A DNA stretch of 64,000 nucleotides. Source: CAILHX01 sp964511385 (GTDB lineage Bacteria > Pseudomonadota > Gammaproteobacteria > Burkholderiales > Methylophilaceae). Numbering within the stretch: the first letter of the stretch is position 1; the number at the start of each line of letters is the position of its first letter. The stretch is taken from positions 179,034-243,033 of the forward strand of contig CAZEFE010000005.1 in assembly GCA_964511385.1 (NCBI GenBank), in the 5' to 3' direction. Both the position numbers and the translations under genes were made by a program. A model generated the notes under the pieces. It was not told the origin of the DNA. It saw only the letters and a list, made by a program, of their open reading frames with translations, and searched no databases. Shown one piece after another: positions 1 to 8,544 of this stretch.

Positions 1-864
1 ATCCACGGCATCATACAGTTCGGTCGGGAAAGGGCCAGAGCCAACACGGGTAGTATAGGCCTTGGTAATGCCGAGCACATACGTCAGCATCTGCGGCGCC
101 ACACCGCTGCCGGTGGTTGCACCCCCGGCAATGGTATTGGAGGAAGTCACAAACGGATAAGTGCCATGATCCACATCCAGCAAGGCGCCTTGTGCACCTT
201 CGAACAGCAGCGGCTGGTTGGCCTGATTGGCCAGATACAGCAGGTTGGAAACATCGGCCACCATAGGCTTGATTTCCTCTGCCAGCGCCAGCGTCTCGTC
301 CAGCGTTTGCTGAAAATCTACCGTAGCCACCTGGAAGTAGTTTTTCAGCACGAAATTATGGTAGTCCAGCACCTCGCCCAGTTTGGCAGCAAAGCGCTCA
401 CGATAGAACAAGTCCTGCAGGCGGATAGCGCGTCTCGCCACCTTGTCTTCATAAGCTGGGCCAATACCACGGCCAGTCGTGCCGATTTTCGCGCTGCCTT
501 TGGCGGTTTCGCGCGCCTGATCAAGCGCCACGTGGTATGGCAATATCAATGGGCAAGCTTCGCTGATTTTCAGGCGCGAGCGAACATCCACGCCCGCCGC
601 TTCCAGTTCCGCCATTTCCTTCAGCAGCGCTTGCGGCGACAGCACCACGCCGTTGCCGATATAACATTGCACATCGCCGCGTAAAATGCCCGATGGGATC
701 AGGTGCAATACCGTCTTCTTGTCGCCAATAACCAGCGTGTGGCCTGCGTTGTGACCGCCCTGGAAACGCACTACCCCCTGGGCATGATCCGTCAGCCAGT
801 CAACAATCTTGCCCTTCCCTTCATCGCCCCATTGGGTGCCGATGACAACAACGTTTTTTCCCAT
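1..864 (-). CDS. purA: Adenylosuccinate synthetase, partial (C-terminus beyond window)
   Basis: Catalyses GTP-dependent joining of IMP and aspartate to adenylosuccinate, the first committed step of AMP synthesis, in the cytoplasm. The N-terminal 288 codons are present; about a third of the usual ~430 residues lies left of base 1. The start MGKNVVVIGTQWGDEGKGK carries the family's P-loop-like GDEGKGK motif, followed by GGHNAGHT (IMP/Mg binding), GNGVVLSP and a GTTGRGIGPAYEDK block, all diagnostic. It lies 47 bp downstream of hisZ in the same direction, the normal betaproteobacterial neighbourhood at the end of the hfq-hflXKC operon. No frameshift is visible. The identification is secure; only the 3' end is unknown. 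Confidence 0.97.
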   Translation of the reverse strand, partial: MGKNVVVIGTQWGDEGKGKIVDWLTDHAQGVVRFQGGHNAGHTLVIGDKKTVLHLIPSGILRGDVQCYIGNGVVLSPQALLKEMAELEAAGVDVRSRLKISEACPLILPYHVALDQARETAKGSAKIGTTGRGIGPAYEDKVARRAIRLQDLFYRERFAAKLGEVLDYHNFVLKNYFQVATVDFQQTLDETLALAEEIKPMVADVSNLLYLANQANQPLLFEGAQGALLDVDHGTYPFVTSSNTIAGGATTGSGVAPQMLTYVLGITKAYTTRVGSGPFPTELYDAVD

Positions 865-911
865 ATTCAACCCAGACTATTTCTAATAAGCACTACTTGA
901 ACGAGTACGGC

Positions 912-2111
912 TCAGTTTTTCCTGACGACTTCCCAAACTCCGCCATGATTGACCAACATGCGGTCGCAGTTGAGTTCCGCGCGATGCGGTTCATGCCCCG
1001 GCAGATCAACAACCACAATTTCCCCGGCATCGCGCAACACATCGATTTTTGCCTGCAATGCAGCATTGTTTTCTTCGTAAGGCGCAAGTATTGCCGGCGT
1101 CAGCACCGGCATGGGCAGCAGATCCAGCAATGCCCGCATATCCAGGCTGAACCCGGTTGCTGGGCGTGCCCGGCCAAAAATCTGCCCCACCTGATCGTAT
1201 CGCCCACCTTGCGCCAAGGCACCCACATGCCCGGCGGCATACGCGGCAAACACCATCCCGCTGTGGTAATGGTAGCCGCGCAACTCGGCCAGGTCGAAGC
1301 TAACGGCCACGCCCAGGCCGCTCAACTGCTGATAGGCGCGCTGCAGGTCTTGCAGGGCAACTTCGATCTCAGCGTATTGCGGCAAGCGTTGCCGTGCCAA
1401 TTGCAGCACTTCCAGCCCGCCGTTTAATCCGGTCAGGGCAATCAATGCCTCGGCTGTAGTGCTGTCAGCGCTGGAGACAATATCCCTCAACGCGCCAACA
1501 TCCTTGGCCTGCAATGCTTCCAGCAAGTCACCCTCCACCTCGGCAGCCAGCCCTGCACGTGTCACCAGTGCCCGAAAAATTGCAACATGACTGAGGTCGA
1601 CCATGGGCTCCGCAATACCCGACAGCCGCAATGCCTGCACCATCAAGCGCTGGATTTCCATATCGCTTTCTACACCGGTGTGGCCAAACAGCTCCGCACC
1701 AACCTGCAATGGCTGGCGGGTCTGCGAGGCGCCATCCGGCAACGTGCGCAACACGCTGCTGGCATAACACAAGCGGGTCACCCCCTGCTGGTTCAGGCGC
1801 TGCGCGTCAATCCGCGCAACCTGAGGGGTAATGTCCGAACGAATACCCATCAATCGACCGGAGAGTTGGTCAACAACCTTGAACGTCTGTAGGTCAAGGT
1901 CATTGCCGATTCCGGCATTCAACGATTCCAGATATTCCAGCAGCGGCGGAATCACAAAGTGATAGCCATTGGAACGAAACAGATCCAGTAGCTTCCGGCG
2001 AACGTGCTCGACCAACTGAGCCTCTGCCGGGAGGATATCCTCGATAAACTCCGGCAGCAGCCAGTGACGGGAACTGCCTTTGGAGCCAGGTTTGAACACT
2101 GAATTCACCAT
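912..2111 (-). CDS. hisZ: ATP phosphoribosyltransferase regulatory subunit HisZ
   Basis: HisZ is a catalytically inactive histidyl-tRNA-synthetase paralog that partners the short form of HisG and makes it sensitive to histidine feedback in the first step of histidine synthesis. The 399-residue protein has the class II aaRS-like opening WLLPEFIEDILPAEA, a core with RSDITPQVARID (motif 2-like), and a C-terminal GGRYDQVG segment. I place the start at ATG 2111, which overlaps the stop of the upstream DUF2065 gene by one base (TGATG); a TTG one codon further up is less likely. It also serves to imply a short HisG elsewhere in the genome. Genuine HisS is encoded separately at 32.2-33.5 kb, so this is not a second synthetase. 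Confidence 0.95.
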   Translation of the reverse strand: MVNSVFKPGSKGSSRHWLLPEFIEDILPAEAQLVEHVRRKLLDLFRSNGYHFVIPPLLEYLESLNAGIGNDLDLQTFKVVDQLSGRLMGIRSDITPQVARIDAQRLNQQGVTRLCYASSVLRTLPDGASQTRQPLQVGAELFGHTGVESDMEIQRLMVQALRLSGIAEPMVDLSHVAIFRALVTRAGLAAEVEGDLLEALQAKDVGALRDIVSSADSTTAEALIALTGLNGGLEVLQLARQRLPQYAEIEVALQDLQRAYQQLSGLGVAVSFDLAELRGYHYHSGMVFAAYAAGHVGALAQGGRYDQVGQIFGRARPATGFSLDMRALLDLLPMPVLTPAILAPYEENNAALQAKIDVLRDAGEIVVVDLPGHEPHRAELNCDRMLVNHGGVWEVVRKN

Positions 2112-2296
2112 CAACTCACCAACGTAATCATCAACAGGCCAGCAAGCATCGAAGCCAACCCCACAAAACGCAACTGCCCATCGCTAAACTCGAGCATGCG
2201 TTTGAACGTCTGCTTCCAGGCGACAGGCGCCAACAACGGCAGCACTCCCTCCAGTACCAGCATCAGCCCAAACGCCATCAATAGGCTCTTGCTCAA
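2111..2296 (-). CDS. DUF2065 family small inner-membrane protein
   Basis: A 61-residue protein with two hydrophobic segments (about residues 5-25 and 43-60) separated by a basic, amphipathic stretch WKQTFKRMLEFSD. This is the pattern of the DUF2065 (YjeT-like) family, which often sits next to hflC. The function is unknown; a role as a small partner of membrane complexes is only a guess. The start is probably TTG at 2296, which has AAGGA seven bases upstream, two bases after the hflC stop; an ATG at 2278 would remove part of the first helix. Its stop overlaps the hisZ start, so translational coupling is likely. Positioned inside the hfq-hflXKC-hisZ-purA run. Confidence 0.8.
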   Translation of the reverse strand: MSKSLLMAFGLMLVLEGVLPLLAPVAWKQTFKRMLEFSDGQLRFVGLASMLAGLLMITLVS

Positions 2297-2298
2297 GA

Positions 2299-3180
2299 CT
2301 ATTTCCTTTGCCTGTGGGCACCGGAGTCTTTGAGATATTTGAAGAACTCGGAACTGGGATCCAGCACCAGCACATCGGACTTATTGCGCAGACTATTGCG
2401 ATAGGCTTCCAGGCTACGGTAAAAGGCGTAGAACTCCGGGTTGCGGTTATAGGCCGCAGCATAAATTTCTGCAGCCTTGGCATCGCCTTCGCCCTTGATG
2501 CGCTGCGCTTCCCGGAAAGCTTCGGCAATAATCACTTCGCGCTGCTTGTCGGCGTCGGCGCGGATTTTTTCCGCGGCGCCTGCCCCCTGTGAACGCAAGT
2601 CATTGGCAACACGCTTGCGCTCTGCTTCCATCCGCTGGAACACCGAGTCGCTGACTTCCTGCGGCAAATCCACCCGCTTGAGGCGTACATCCAGCACCTG
2701 GATACCCATTTGGCGCGCATCGTGGTCAGCCTTGGCGCGGAGGATGTCCATGATCCTGGCGCGTTCGCCGGAAATCACGTCATGAATCGTGCGCTTACCA
2801 AATTCGGCACGCAGGCCATCATTCACCACCTGCGACAGCCGTGCCTCAGCCTGTGCTTCGTCGCCGCGCACGGAAACGTAATATTTGGCCGGGTCTATAA
2901 TTCGCCACTTCACGAACGAATCCACCAGCACATTTTTCTTCTCACTGGTGATAAAACGGTCTGGTTCAACCCAATCCAAGGTTAAGATGCGTTTTTCGTA
3001 GTAACGGACGTTTTCAACCAGCGGCACCTTGAAATACAGGCCAGGTTCCTTCTTGACCGATACGATTTCACCCAGGCGGAAAACGATTGCATATTCGCGC
3101 TGATCCACCGTGAAGGCGGACAGGCTTGCAATAATGAACGCAATGATCAATGCGCCCACCACTGTTCCAACATTCTTCAT
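2299..3180 (-). CDS. hflC: HflC, SPFH-domain modulator of FtsH protease
   Basis: A 293-residue SPFH/band-7 protein with one N-terminal membrane helix (about residues 5-22, VGALIIAFIIASLSAFTV) and a periplasmic SPFH domain followed by a helical, charged stretch ending near FYAFYRSLEAYRNSL, typical of HflC. With HflK it forms a large cage around the inner-membrane protease FtsH and tunes its access to membrane substrates. Its start overlaps the hflK stop by four bases (ATGA), so the two are translationally coupled, matching their fixed stoichiometry. The length is normal for the family and no defect is visible. Confidence 0.95.
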   Translation of the reverse strand: MKNVGTVVGALIIAFIIASLSAFTVDQREYAIVFRLGEIVSVKKEPGLYFKVPLVENVRYYEKRILTLDWVEPDRFITSEKKNVLVDSFVKWRIIDPAKYYVSVRGDEAQAEARLSQVVNDGLRAEFGKRTIHDVISGERARIMDILRAKADHDARQMGIQVLDVRLKRVDLPQEVSDSVFQRMEAERKRVANDLRSQGAGAAEKIRADADKQREVIIAEAFREAQRIKGEGDAKAAEIYAAAYNRNPEFYAFYRSLEAYRNSLRNKSDVLVLDPSSEFFKYLKDSGAHRQRK

Positions 3181-4382
3181 GGTCTTGCCTCCCGCTCACG
3201 GCTACGCAAGGCATCGCGCGACCGCGTTAATATTTCTGCAGCATCTGGCGTACTGGGCTGCGCCGGTGTTGGGGTAGCAGCAGGTTGTGCAGCAGCGGCC
3301 GGCTGCCCCATCAACTTATCCAACGGCAGGTACAGCAAGCTGCCGTTGCCGGACTTCTGGTCTACCAATACCTTGCTGGTATTGGAGAGAACCTGCTCCT
3401 GCGACTCGATGTACAGGCGGCTGCGCGTCACTTCCGGTGCTTTTTCGTACTGCGCCAGCACCTGACTGAAGCGGCTGGCATTACCTTGCGCTTCGTTAAT
3501 CACGCGCTGCTTGTAGCCGTTGGCTTCTTCCAGCAACCGTGCGGCATTCCCGCGCGCCTTGGGAATCACGTCGTTGGCATACGCCTGGCCTTCGTTTTTC
3601 TGCCGTTCCAGATCCTGTCCGGCCTTGACTGCATCATCAAACGCCGCCTGCACCTGTTCGGGCGGCTGGGCGTTCTGCATGGTCACGCTCACCACGTTGA
3701 TTCCGGACTGGTAACGGTCCAACACTTCCTGCATCAGCACTTTCACTCTCTGCGCAACTTCCGTACGGCCTTCATATAGGACAAAATCCATACGGCTTTT
3801 GCCGACAACCTCCCGAATAGCTGTTTCGGCAATGCCCCTGACGCCCTCCTCATTTGAGCGATTGTTGAACAGCGCATCTTCCGGGCTCTTCAAGTTATAT
3901 TGCACGGCAAATTGCAGATCAATAATGTTTTCATCATCGGTCAGCATCAGCGACTCATGTGTCTCCCGGCTACGGGCAGCCCCGCCTTCGGTATGGCCGC
4001 GATAGCCCACCTCAACCGTGCGCACTTGCTCCAGATTGACGACATCTACGGACTCGATTGGATAAGGGATGTGCCAACGCGGACCCGGCATCGTGGTTTC
4101 CACCAGCTTGCCAAAACGCAGCACTACACCGCGCTTGCCCTGGTCCACGATATAAAACCCCGTAGCCAGCCAGATGAAGAACACCAAGCCCAGCACGGCG
4201 CCAACCCCGCCAGAATTAACTGGCCGCGGCGCTGGCGAAGGCGCGGCAGGCCCCTTTGAGCCTTTGCCAAACAGTTGATTGAGCTTGCGCGTCAAATCAC
4301 GCATCAACTCATCCAGATCGGGAGGACCGTCGTTATTTTTACCGCGATTATCACCACCCCAGCCGGGGTCATTTGATGCCAT
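3177..4382 (-). CDS. hflK: HflK, SPFH-domain modulator of FtsH protease
   Basis: A 401-residue partner of HflC. The N-terminus is cytoplasmic and rich in glycine and asparagine (DPGWGGDNRGKNNDGPPDLD), the usual HflK signature, followed by a basic proline-rich stretch, a single membrane helix near residues 58-78, the SPFH domain, and an Ala/Gln/Glu-rich helical region. The tail is unusually rich in alanine and proline (AAAAQPAATPTPAQPS). It acts with HflC at the inner membrane to regulate FtsH. It lies three bases downstream of hflX in one operon. Confidence 0.95.
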   Translation of the reverse strand: MASNDPGWGGDNRGKNNDGPPDLDELMRDLTRKLNQLFGKGSKGPAAPSPAPRPVNSGGVGAVLGLVFFIWLATGFYIVDQGKRGVVLRFGKLVETTMPGPRWHIPYPIESVDVVNLEQVRTVEVGYRGHTEGGAARSRETHESLMLTDDENIIDLQFAVQYNLKSPEDALFNNRSNEEGVRGIAETAIREVVGKSRMDFVLYEGRTEVAQRVKVLMQEVLDRYQSGINVVSVTMQNAQPPEQVQAAFDDAVKAGQDLERQKNEGQAYANDVIPKARGNAARLLEEANGYKQRVINEAQGNASRFSQVLAQYEKAPEVTRSRLYIESQEQVLSNTSKVLVDQKSGNGSLLYLPLDKLMGQPAAAAQPAATPTPAQPSTPDAAEILTRSRDALRSREREARP

Positions 4383-4385
4383 AAA

Positions 4386-5534
4386 TCACTCCGAAACCGC
4401 CTCTAAATTGACCGAATGTCCAGGCTCCATTGCTGCGCGATGTTCCACCAGTGCCTGCCGGATATGCTCCAGCCCCAAGCCCTGCTGCGCGGAAACCCAA
4501 ACCTTGCAGATTTTACCATACTCGTCCCGTTCCAAGCCCGGCTCCATACCGGTGCAGTCAATCTTGTTCAGCACCAGAATCTGCGGCACGTCTTGCGCCC
4601 CGATCTCGCCAAGTACACGATTCACTTCGGCAATTTGCTCGTCACGCGCGGGGCTAGCCATGTCGACCACATGCAGCAGCAAATCCGCTTGCGCCGCCTC
4701 TTCCAGCGTTGCGCCAAAGGCCTCAACCAGGGTATGGGGCAAATTCCGGATAAAACCCACGGTGTCCGACAACACCACCGAGCCGCAGTTCTGGATGAAT
4801 AATTTGCGGGAAGTGGTGTCCAGCGTGGCAAACAGTTGGTCAGCCGCGTACGCACCGGCCTGCGTCAAACGGTTGAACAAGGTCGACTTGCCGGCATTGG
4901 TGTAACCCACCAGAGACACCGACATCACGCCGGAGCGCCTTCGCGAGCGCCGCTGCTGGGCGCGCTGCTGCCTCAACTTCTCCAGCTTGTCCTTCAGCAG
5001 CTTGATTCGGCTGCGGATCATGCGGCGATCCAGTTCCAGCTGTGTTTCACCCGGGCCGCCACGCACGCCGATACCGCCCTTTTGCCGTTCCAGGTGCGTC
5101 CAGCCGCGAATCAGCCGGGTGGACAGATGCTCCAATTGCGCCAGCTCCACTTGCAACTTGCCCTCATGGCTTTTGGCACGTTGGGCGAAAATGTCCAGAA
5201 TCAGGCCGGTGCGATCCACCACCCGGCATTCCAGCAGCTTCTCCAAGTTGCGCTGCTGCGCGGGGGATAGCTCGTGATTAAAAATGGCCAGTCGAGCATC
5301 GCAACCATGCAAGGCCGCCCGCAACTCGTCTGCTTTGCCGGAGCCGACAAACAGCGCGGCATCCGGTCGTGGCCGGCGTCCTTCTACAACGGCGAGCACC
5401 GACAATCCCGCACTTTCGGCTAAATGATGGAGCTCTTGCAGGCTGTCTGCGTAATCGGCTGCCCTGTACGAAGCATCACTGAAATCCAGACTCACCAACA
5501 CAGCGGCTTCGCCGCCCTGCGGTCGGTCAAACAT
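4386..5534 (-). CDS. hflX: GTPase HflX, ribosome-rescue/splitting factor
   Basis: A 382-residue TRAFAC GTPase that binds the 50S subunit and splits stalled ribosomes during stress. The N-terminal HflX domain contains the glycine-rich linker GGIGVRGGPGETQLELDRR, followed by a coiled-coil arm and a G domain with G1 GYTNAGKSTLFN, G3 DTVGFI and G4 NKID. I chose ATG 5534, which overlaps the hfq stop by one base; a TTG just upstream is the alternative. It is shorter than E. coli HflX (about 426), mainly at the C-terminus, which is common in betaproteobacteria. Co-transcription with hfq is expected. Confidence 0.95.
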   Translation of the reverse strand: MFDRPQGGEAAVLVSLDFSDASYRAADYADSLQELHHLAESAGLSVLAVVEGRRPRPDAALFVGSGKADELRAALHGCDARLAIFNHELSPAQQRNLEKLLECRVVDRTGLILDIFAQRAKSHEGKLQVELAQLEHLSTRLIRGWTHLERQKGGIGVRGGPGETQLELDRRMIRSRIKLLKDKLEKLRQQRAQQRRSRRRSGVMSVSLVGYTNAGKSTLFNRLTQAGAYAADQLFATLDTTSRKLFIQNCGSVVLSDTVGFIRNLPHTLVEAFGATLEEAAQADLLLHVVDMASPARDEQIAEVNRVLGEIGAQDVPQILVLNKIDCTGMEPGLERDEYGKICKVWVSAQQGLGLEHIRQALVEHRAAMEPGHSVNLEAVSE

Positions 5535-5782
5535 CAAGCTTCATGTACTGGTTCAGAAGAAGAAGGAGCAAGGCTGACCGAGCGTGCAGGCACAATGGTC
5601 GAAATGGCATGTTTGTATACCATCTGGGTGACCGTATTTTTCAGCAGGATCACATACTGGTCAAAAGAATCTATCTGCCCCTGCAACTTGATGCCATTAA
5701 CCAGATAGATCGACACTGGCACATGTTCCTTGCGCAGCGTGTTCAGAAAAGGATCCTGGAGTGTTTGGCCTTTGGCATTCAT
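5534..5782 (-). CDS. hfq: RNA chaperone Hfq
   Basis: An 82-residue Sm-like protein that forms hexameric rings and pairs small RNAs with mRNAs. The start MNAKGQTLQDPFLNTLRKE, the Sm1 segment with KLQGQIDSFDQYVILL, and the Sm2 signature YKHAISTIVPAR are all present; the C-terminal tail is short and acidic, as in many betaproteobacteria. The ATG at 5782 is preceded by AGAGGG at a good distance; an upstream in-frame start would add residues not found in the family. It is first in the hfq-hflXKC operon. In relatives der usually lies directly upstream, but here der is about 21.6 kb away. Confidence 0.97.
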   Translation of the reverse strand: MNAKGQTLQDPFLNTLRKEHVPVSIYLVNGIKLQGQIDSFDQYVILLKNTVTQMVYKHAISTIVPARSVSLAPSSSEPVHEA

Positions 5783-5884
5783 GGTTATCCCTCTTGGGTG
5801 GGGTTGTTGGATATGCAAAACTCTACGCCAATTCGTCAACCTTGGCTATAGGGAGCTGCTGTTGGCTGGCGCCGGGCGTATCTG

Positions 5885-5940
5885 CTGCCGTACAAAACAT
5901 AAAAGCCCCGATAACGGGGCTTTTATGTTTTGTACGGCAG
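5885..5940 (-). terminator. Long perfect inverted repeat, terminator of the FecR gene
   Basis: A perfect 26-bp stem (5885-5910 against 5915-5940) with a four-base loop ATAA. The core GCCCCG-loop-CGGGGC followed by TTTTAT is a typical factor-independent terminator, seven bases after the stop of the FecR-barrel gene and upstream of hfq. The extra matching arms (CTGCCGTACAAAAC) make it unusually long and symmetric, so it could terminate in both directions. Confidence 0.85.
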
Positions 5941-5946
5941 CTGTAA

Positions 5947-8358
5947 TTAACGCTTCATATAAACCGCACCACCCAGTTTATCAGGGCCATTGGTCAGACC
6001 GATGGTTGAAATCAGGCCCTGTGCCTGAGCGCCGACAAACCCACCAACAGCTTGACCGGTGATGGTTGATCCATTTGATACGCTAATTCCGCTTGCGCCA
6101 TTCTTAGCCATGAAATCAGCGATAGTTCCCGAGCCATTCACATTCCACGCACCGCCAAAAGCAGGGCTATTACCCGACACCGAAAAAGCCGTGATTTGGA
6201 GAGCGCTGAAATTCACCGTGGCTGATGCCGAAGTAATAGAACCCGACGAAACCCCATTCACTCCCGTTGGGAAACTGCCCGCTGCCAAACTATAAGTCCC
6301 AATGGTGTTTCCCATACTCAATCCGGAGCCAGTAAAGCTGGCATAGTTCGCAAGTTCAGCCATGGTCGTGATGTGAGTACCGGTAATAAACGACAGCCCT
6401 CCGATAGGCATGAGATCGGTGTTTAACCCATTGTAATGATTGGTTGCAGTGTAAGCACTCCAACGGCCCCAGATCACGCCCAATGAGCTATCGGTACCAT
6501 CCTGCACAACCGAGCCAGTCGCTGCACCAAAACTGAATTGGCCATACATGCTTGATGCTTTTTCCCACGCAATCACATTGCCGGAGAGGTCATGACGTGT
6601 CCCGAACTTGATGTTATCAACCACATTAAAATCGTTAAAGTACCCAGGCCACGTATTGATGCGACCGACTGCGGCACCACCACCACCCACCGTACCAGAT
6701 ACGCTAGGCGTTGCCGTAGGCGTCGTGCCAGTGAACGCCACGAGGCCGTGGATGTAATCAGGATAAGGATCTCCAGGGGAATACATGCCTACCGGTGAAA
6801 AATCATAGCCCAATGCCGCAGTTGCTGCCGCATTACCAAAGAAAGCCCCACCCAGCGAGCCGTTGTAGCCACTTCCGCAGGCACCGGTACAATTTACAGT
6901 CAACAGCCCGCCAGTTTCCGCGTCGAACTGCCTGCCGACAATCGGGACGTTGGTGGCAAAGGCATCCAGCGTTTTGCCTGCAATGGTCAGGTTGACACCA
7001 TAATCAACACGCTGACTGGTGAAGTTTGCCGTCAGTGACGCACTGTTCAACGTACCAACATTGCCAAAGGCATCTGTAGGATGGGTACTGCCCCCCAGCG
7101 TATAGTTGGTTGTACCAGTCAGCGTTTGCACAAGGGCAGGTGCAGCCAGCAGGCCAACAATCTGCTGGGTGCTGACAAAGGTATCAGTTCCACTGCAAAC
7201 CGAGCATGTTGTGTTGACTGATACGTTGCTACCACGCGAAATGAAAATACTGTTATCCGGCGTATGGTAGGCGTCACTTGCAGTACCGCCAACCACGGAC
7301 AGGCTGGATGGAGTTGAGGCCACGAGAGGGTTGCTGTAAGCGCCCCACACCTCCAACTCCGAGTCGGCTACACCCATCAATACCCCATTGCTATCAAAAG
7401 TATAATTTGACGCAGGATGGCCAGACAAACTGTGATTCAAACCACCTTGCTCAGCCTCGATAAACTGGTTTGCCCCAACGTTTTTAACCGCACTGATAAA
7501 GTGCATATAATTGCCCGCTGGGAGGACAATCCCTCCTCCGATATCCCCACCGCTGGCATCCGTGTTTTTGGTATAGTCGTTGCCGTCCGTATCCTTGATC
7601 GGGATCACCACTTTCTGCTCCGTTACAACCAGCGGCTCAGGCTTGTCGCTCTTGTGAGAGCCCTGCTTTTCGCCTGGCTTCTGTTCGGAATTACCAGTCG
7701 TGCCATTGTTTTCGTTTTTATTTCCCTGCCCGTTACCACCAGGCGCAGTCGCCGTATTGAATGGGAAATTAGCTACATAGCCGGGCGCTTGGCCGGGAGG
7801 CGCCAGCGCGGTCTGGCCCGGGCCGGTGACAATGGTCTTGCCGCCACTGGTCAAACTGTGGCCGCCCCAGATCGTGCGCACCGCGGTACCAATGGCGTTG
7901 CTGTGACCTACGTCAGCACCAGAACCGCGAATACCAATGGTGGAAGTGGCTGTCTGTATCTTGTAGTTGTCTTTGTGTTTCTTGCCAATCAGACCGGTGA
8001 CAGAGCGCAGGCTGCCTTTGATCAGGGAAAACACGCCTTTTTCGCTGCCGTCTTCCTTGCCGTTGAACTGGAAGGTATCTACCTTGAATTGCGTGTCAGG
8101 ACGCACGGCAAAAAAACCGCCGTCTTCCATCTTGATCTGGGCAAAACCATTGCCAGAACTGGATACCGTTTCGCCTTCGTCAATCGCACCGCCTTTTTGT
8201 GCAAGCCTTGACTTGCCTGCAGTGTCTATCACCTGCACTTCGCCATTCACAAACTGGAACTTGCCAGCTACCGCAAACACCGACCCGGAAAAAGTGATGG
8301 AAAGCGCGGTTAGCAACGCAACGCTCAGTGGCTTTACGTAGTGAACGGTTGTTTTCAT
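5947..8358 (-). CDS. FecR-domain secreted protein with two C-terminal beta-barrel-like modules (paralog 1)
   Basis: Function not established. An 803-residue exported protein: Sec signal peptide (about 1-29, cleavage after SVFA, no lipobox cysteine), FecR domain (about 33-180, with TATSTIGIRGSGADVGH), a low-complexity GNQ/KPE linker (about 195-250), then two similar Gly/Ser/Thr-rich beta modules. The first (about 280-560) contains NYTLGGSTHPTDAFGNVG and SASLTANFTSQ; the second (about 570-803) contains GTYSLAAGSFPTGVNG, SASATVNFSALQ and the terminal VGGFVGAQAQG...LGGAVYMKR. The modules recall the small C-terminal barrels of Slam-dependent proteins such as TbpB and hemophilin, but this is judged by pattern only. 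ATG 8358 (AGGGG eight bases upstream) matches the paralog's start; a GTG at 8367 is possible. It is third in the Slam-like locus. Confidence 0.7.
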   Translation of the reverse strand: MKTTVHYVKPLSVALLTALSITFSGSVFAVAGKFQFVNGEVQVIDTAGKSRLAQKGGAIDEGETVSSSGNGFAQIKMEDGGFFAVRPDTQFKVDTFQFNGKEDGSEKGVFSLIKGSLRSVTGLIGKKHKDNYKIQTATSTIGIRGSGADVGHSNAIGTAVRTIWGGHSLTSGGKTIVTGPGQTALAPPGQAPGYVANFPFNTATAPGGNGQGNKNENNGTTGNSEQKPGEKQGSHKSDKPEPLVVTEQKVVIPIKDTDGNDYTKNTDASGGDIGGGIVLPAGNYMHFISAVKNVGANQFIEAEQGGLNHSLSGHPASNYTFDSNGVLMGVADSELEVWGAYSNPLVASTPSSLSVVGGTASDAYHTPDNSIFISRGSNVSVNTTCSVCSGTDTFVSTQQIVGLLAAPALVQTLTGTTNYTLGGSTHPTDAFGNVGTLNSASLTANFTSQRVDYGVNLTIAGKTLDAFATNVPIVGRQFDAETGGLLTVNCTGACGSGYNGSLGGAFFGNAAATAALGYDFSPVGMYSPGDPYPDYIHGLVAFTGTTPTATPSVSGTVGGGGAAVGRINTWPGYFNDFNVVDNIKFGTRHDLSGNVIAWEKASSMYGQFSFGAATGSVVQDGTDSSLGVIWGRWSAYTATNHYNGLNTDLMPIGGLSFITGTHITTMAELANYASFTGSGLSMGNTIGTYSLAAGSFPTGVNGVSSGSITSASATVNFSALQITAFSVSGNSPAFGGAWNVNGSGTIADFMAKNGASGISVSNGSTITGQAVGGFVGAQAQGLISTIGLTNGPDKLGGAVYMKR

Positions 8359-8473
8359 TGTTTGCACCCCTAAAACGGTTTAAGCAGGAATCGGCCACAG
8401 CATTGCTGCAAAAAGCCTTTGGAAACTTGTTGAAAGTCTAGCTGGATTCGGCGCAGCAAGCGCCTGAATTTCA

Positions 8474-8492
8474 CCTAAGGGAATCCCTTAGG
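8474..8492. promoter_or_regulatory. Palindromic operator candidate upstream of FecR paralog 1
   Basis: CCTAAGGGAATCCCTTAGG is an 8-bp inverted repeat with a three-base spacer, 116 bp upstream of the paralog 1 start. The symmetry and position suit a dimeric regulator, for example of the LuxR/NarL type, but no regulator gene is adjacent. Confidence 0.4.
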
Positions 8493-8498
8493 GCTCGC

Positions 8499-8536
8499 GG
8501 TGGTCTGCCATCATTCTTCCCTGACGGCAGACCACC
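8499..8536 (-). terminator. Hairpin after FecR paralog 2
   Basis: An 11-bp perfect stem (GGTGGTCTGCC at 8499-8509 with GGCAGACCACC at 8526-8536) and a 16-base loop, nine bases beyond the stop of paralog 2. It lacks a U-run in either direction, so it may be a 3' mRNA-stabilising or attenuating hairpin rather than a full terminator. Confidence 0.45.
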
Positions 8537-8544
8537 TATCCTAA

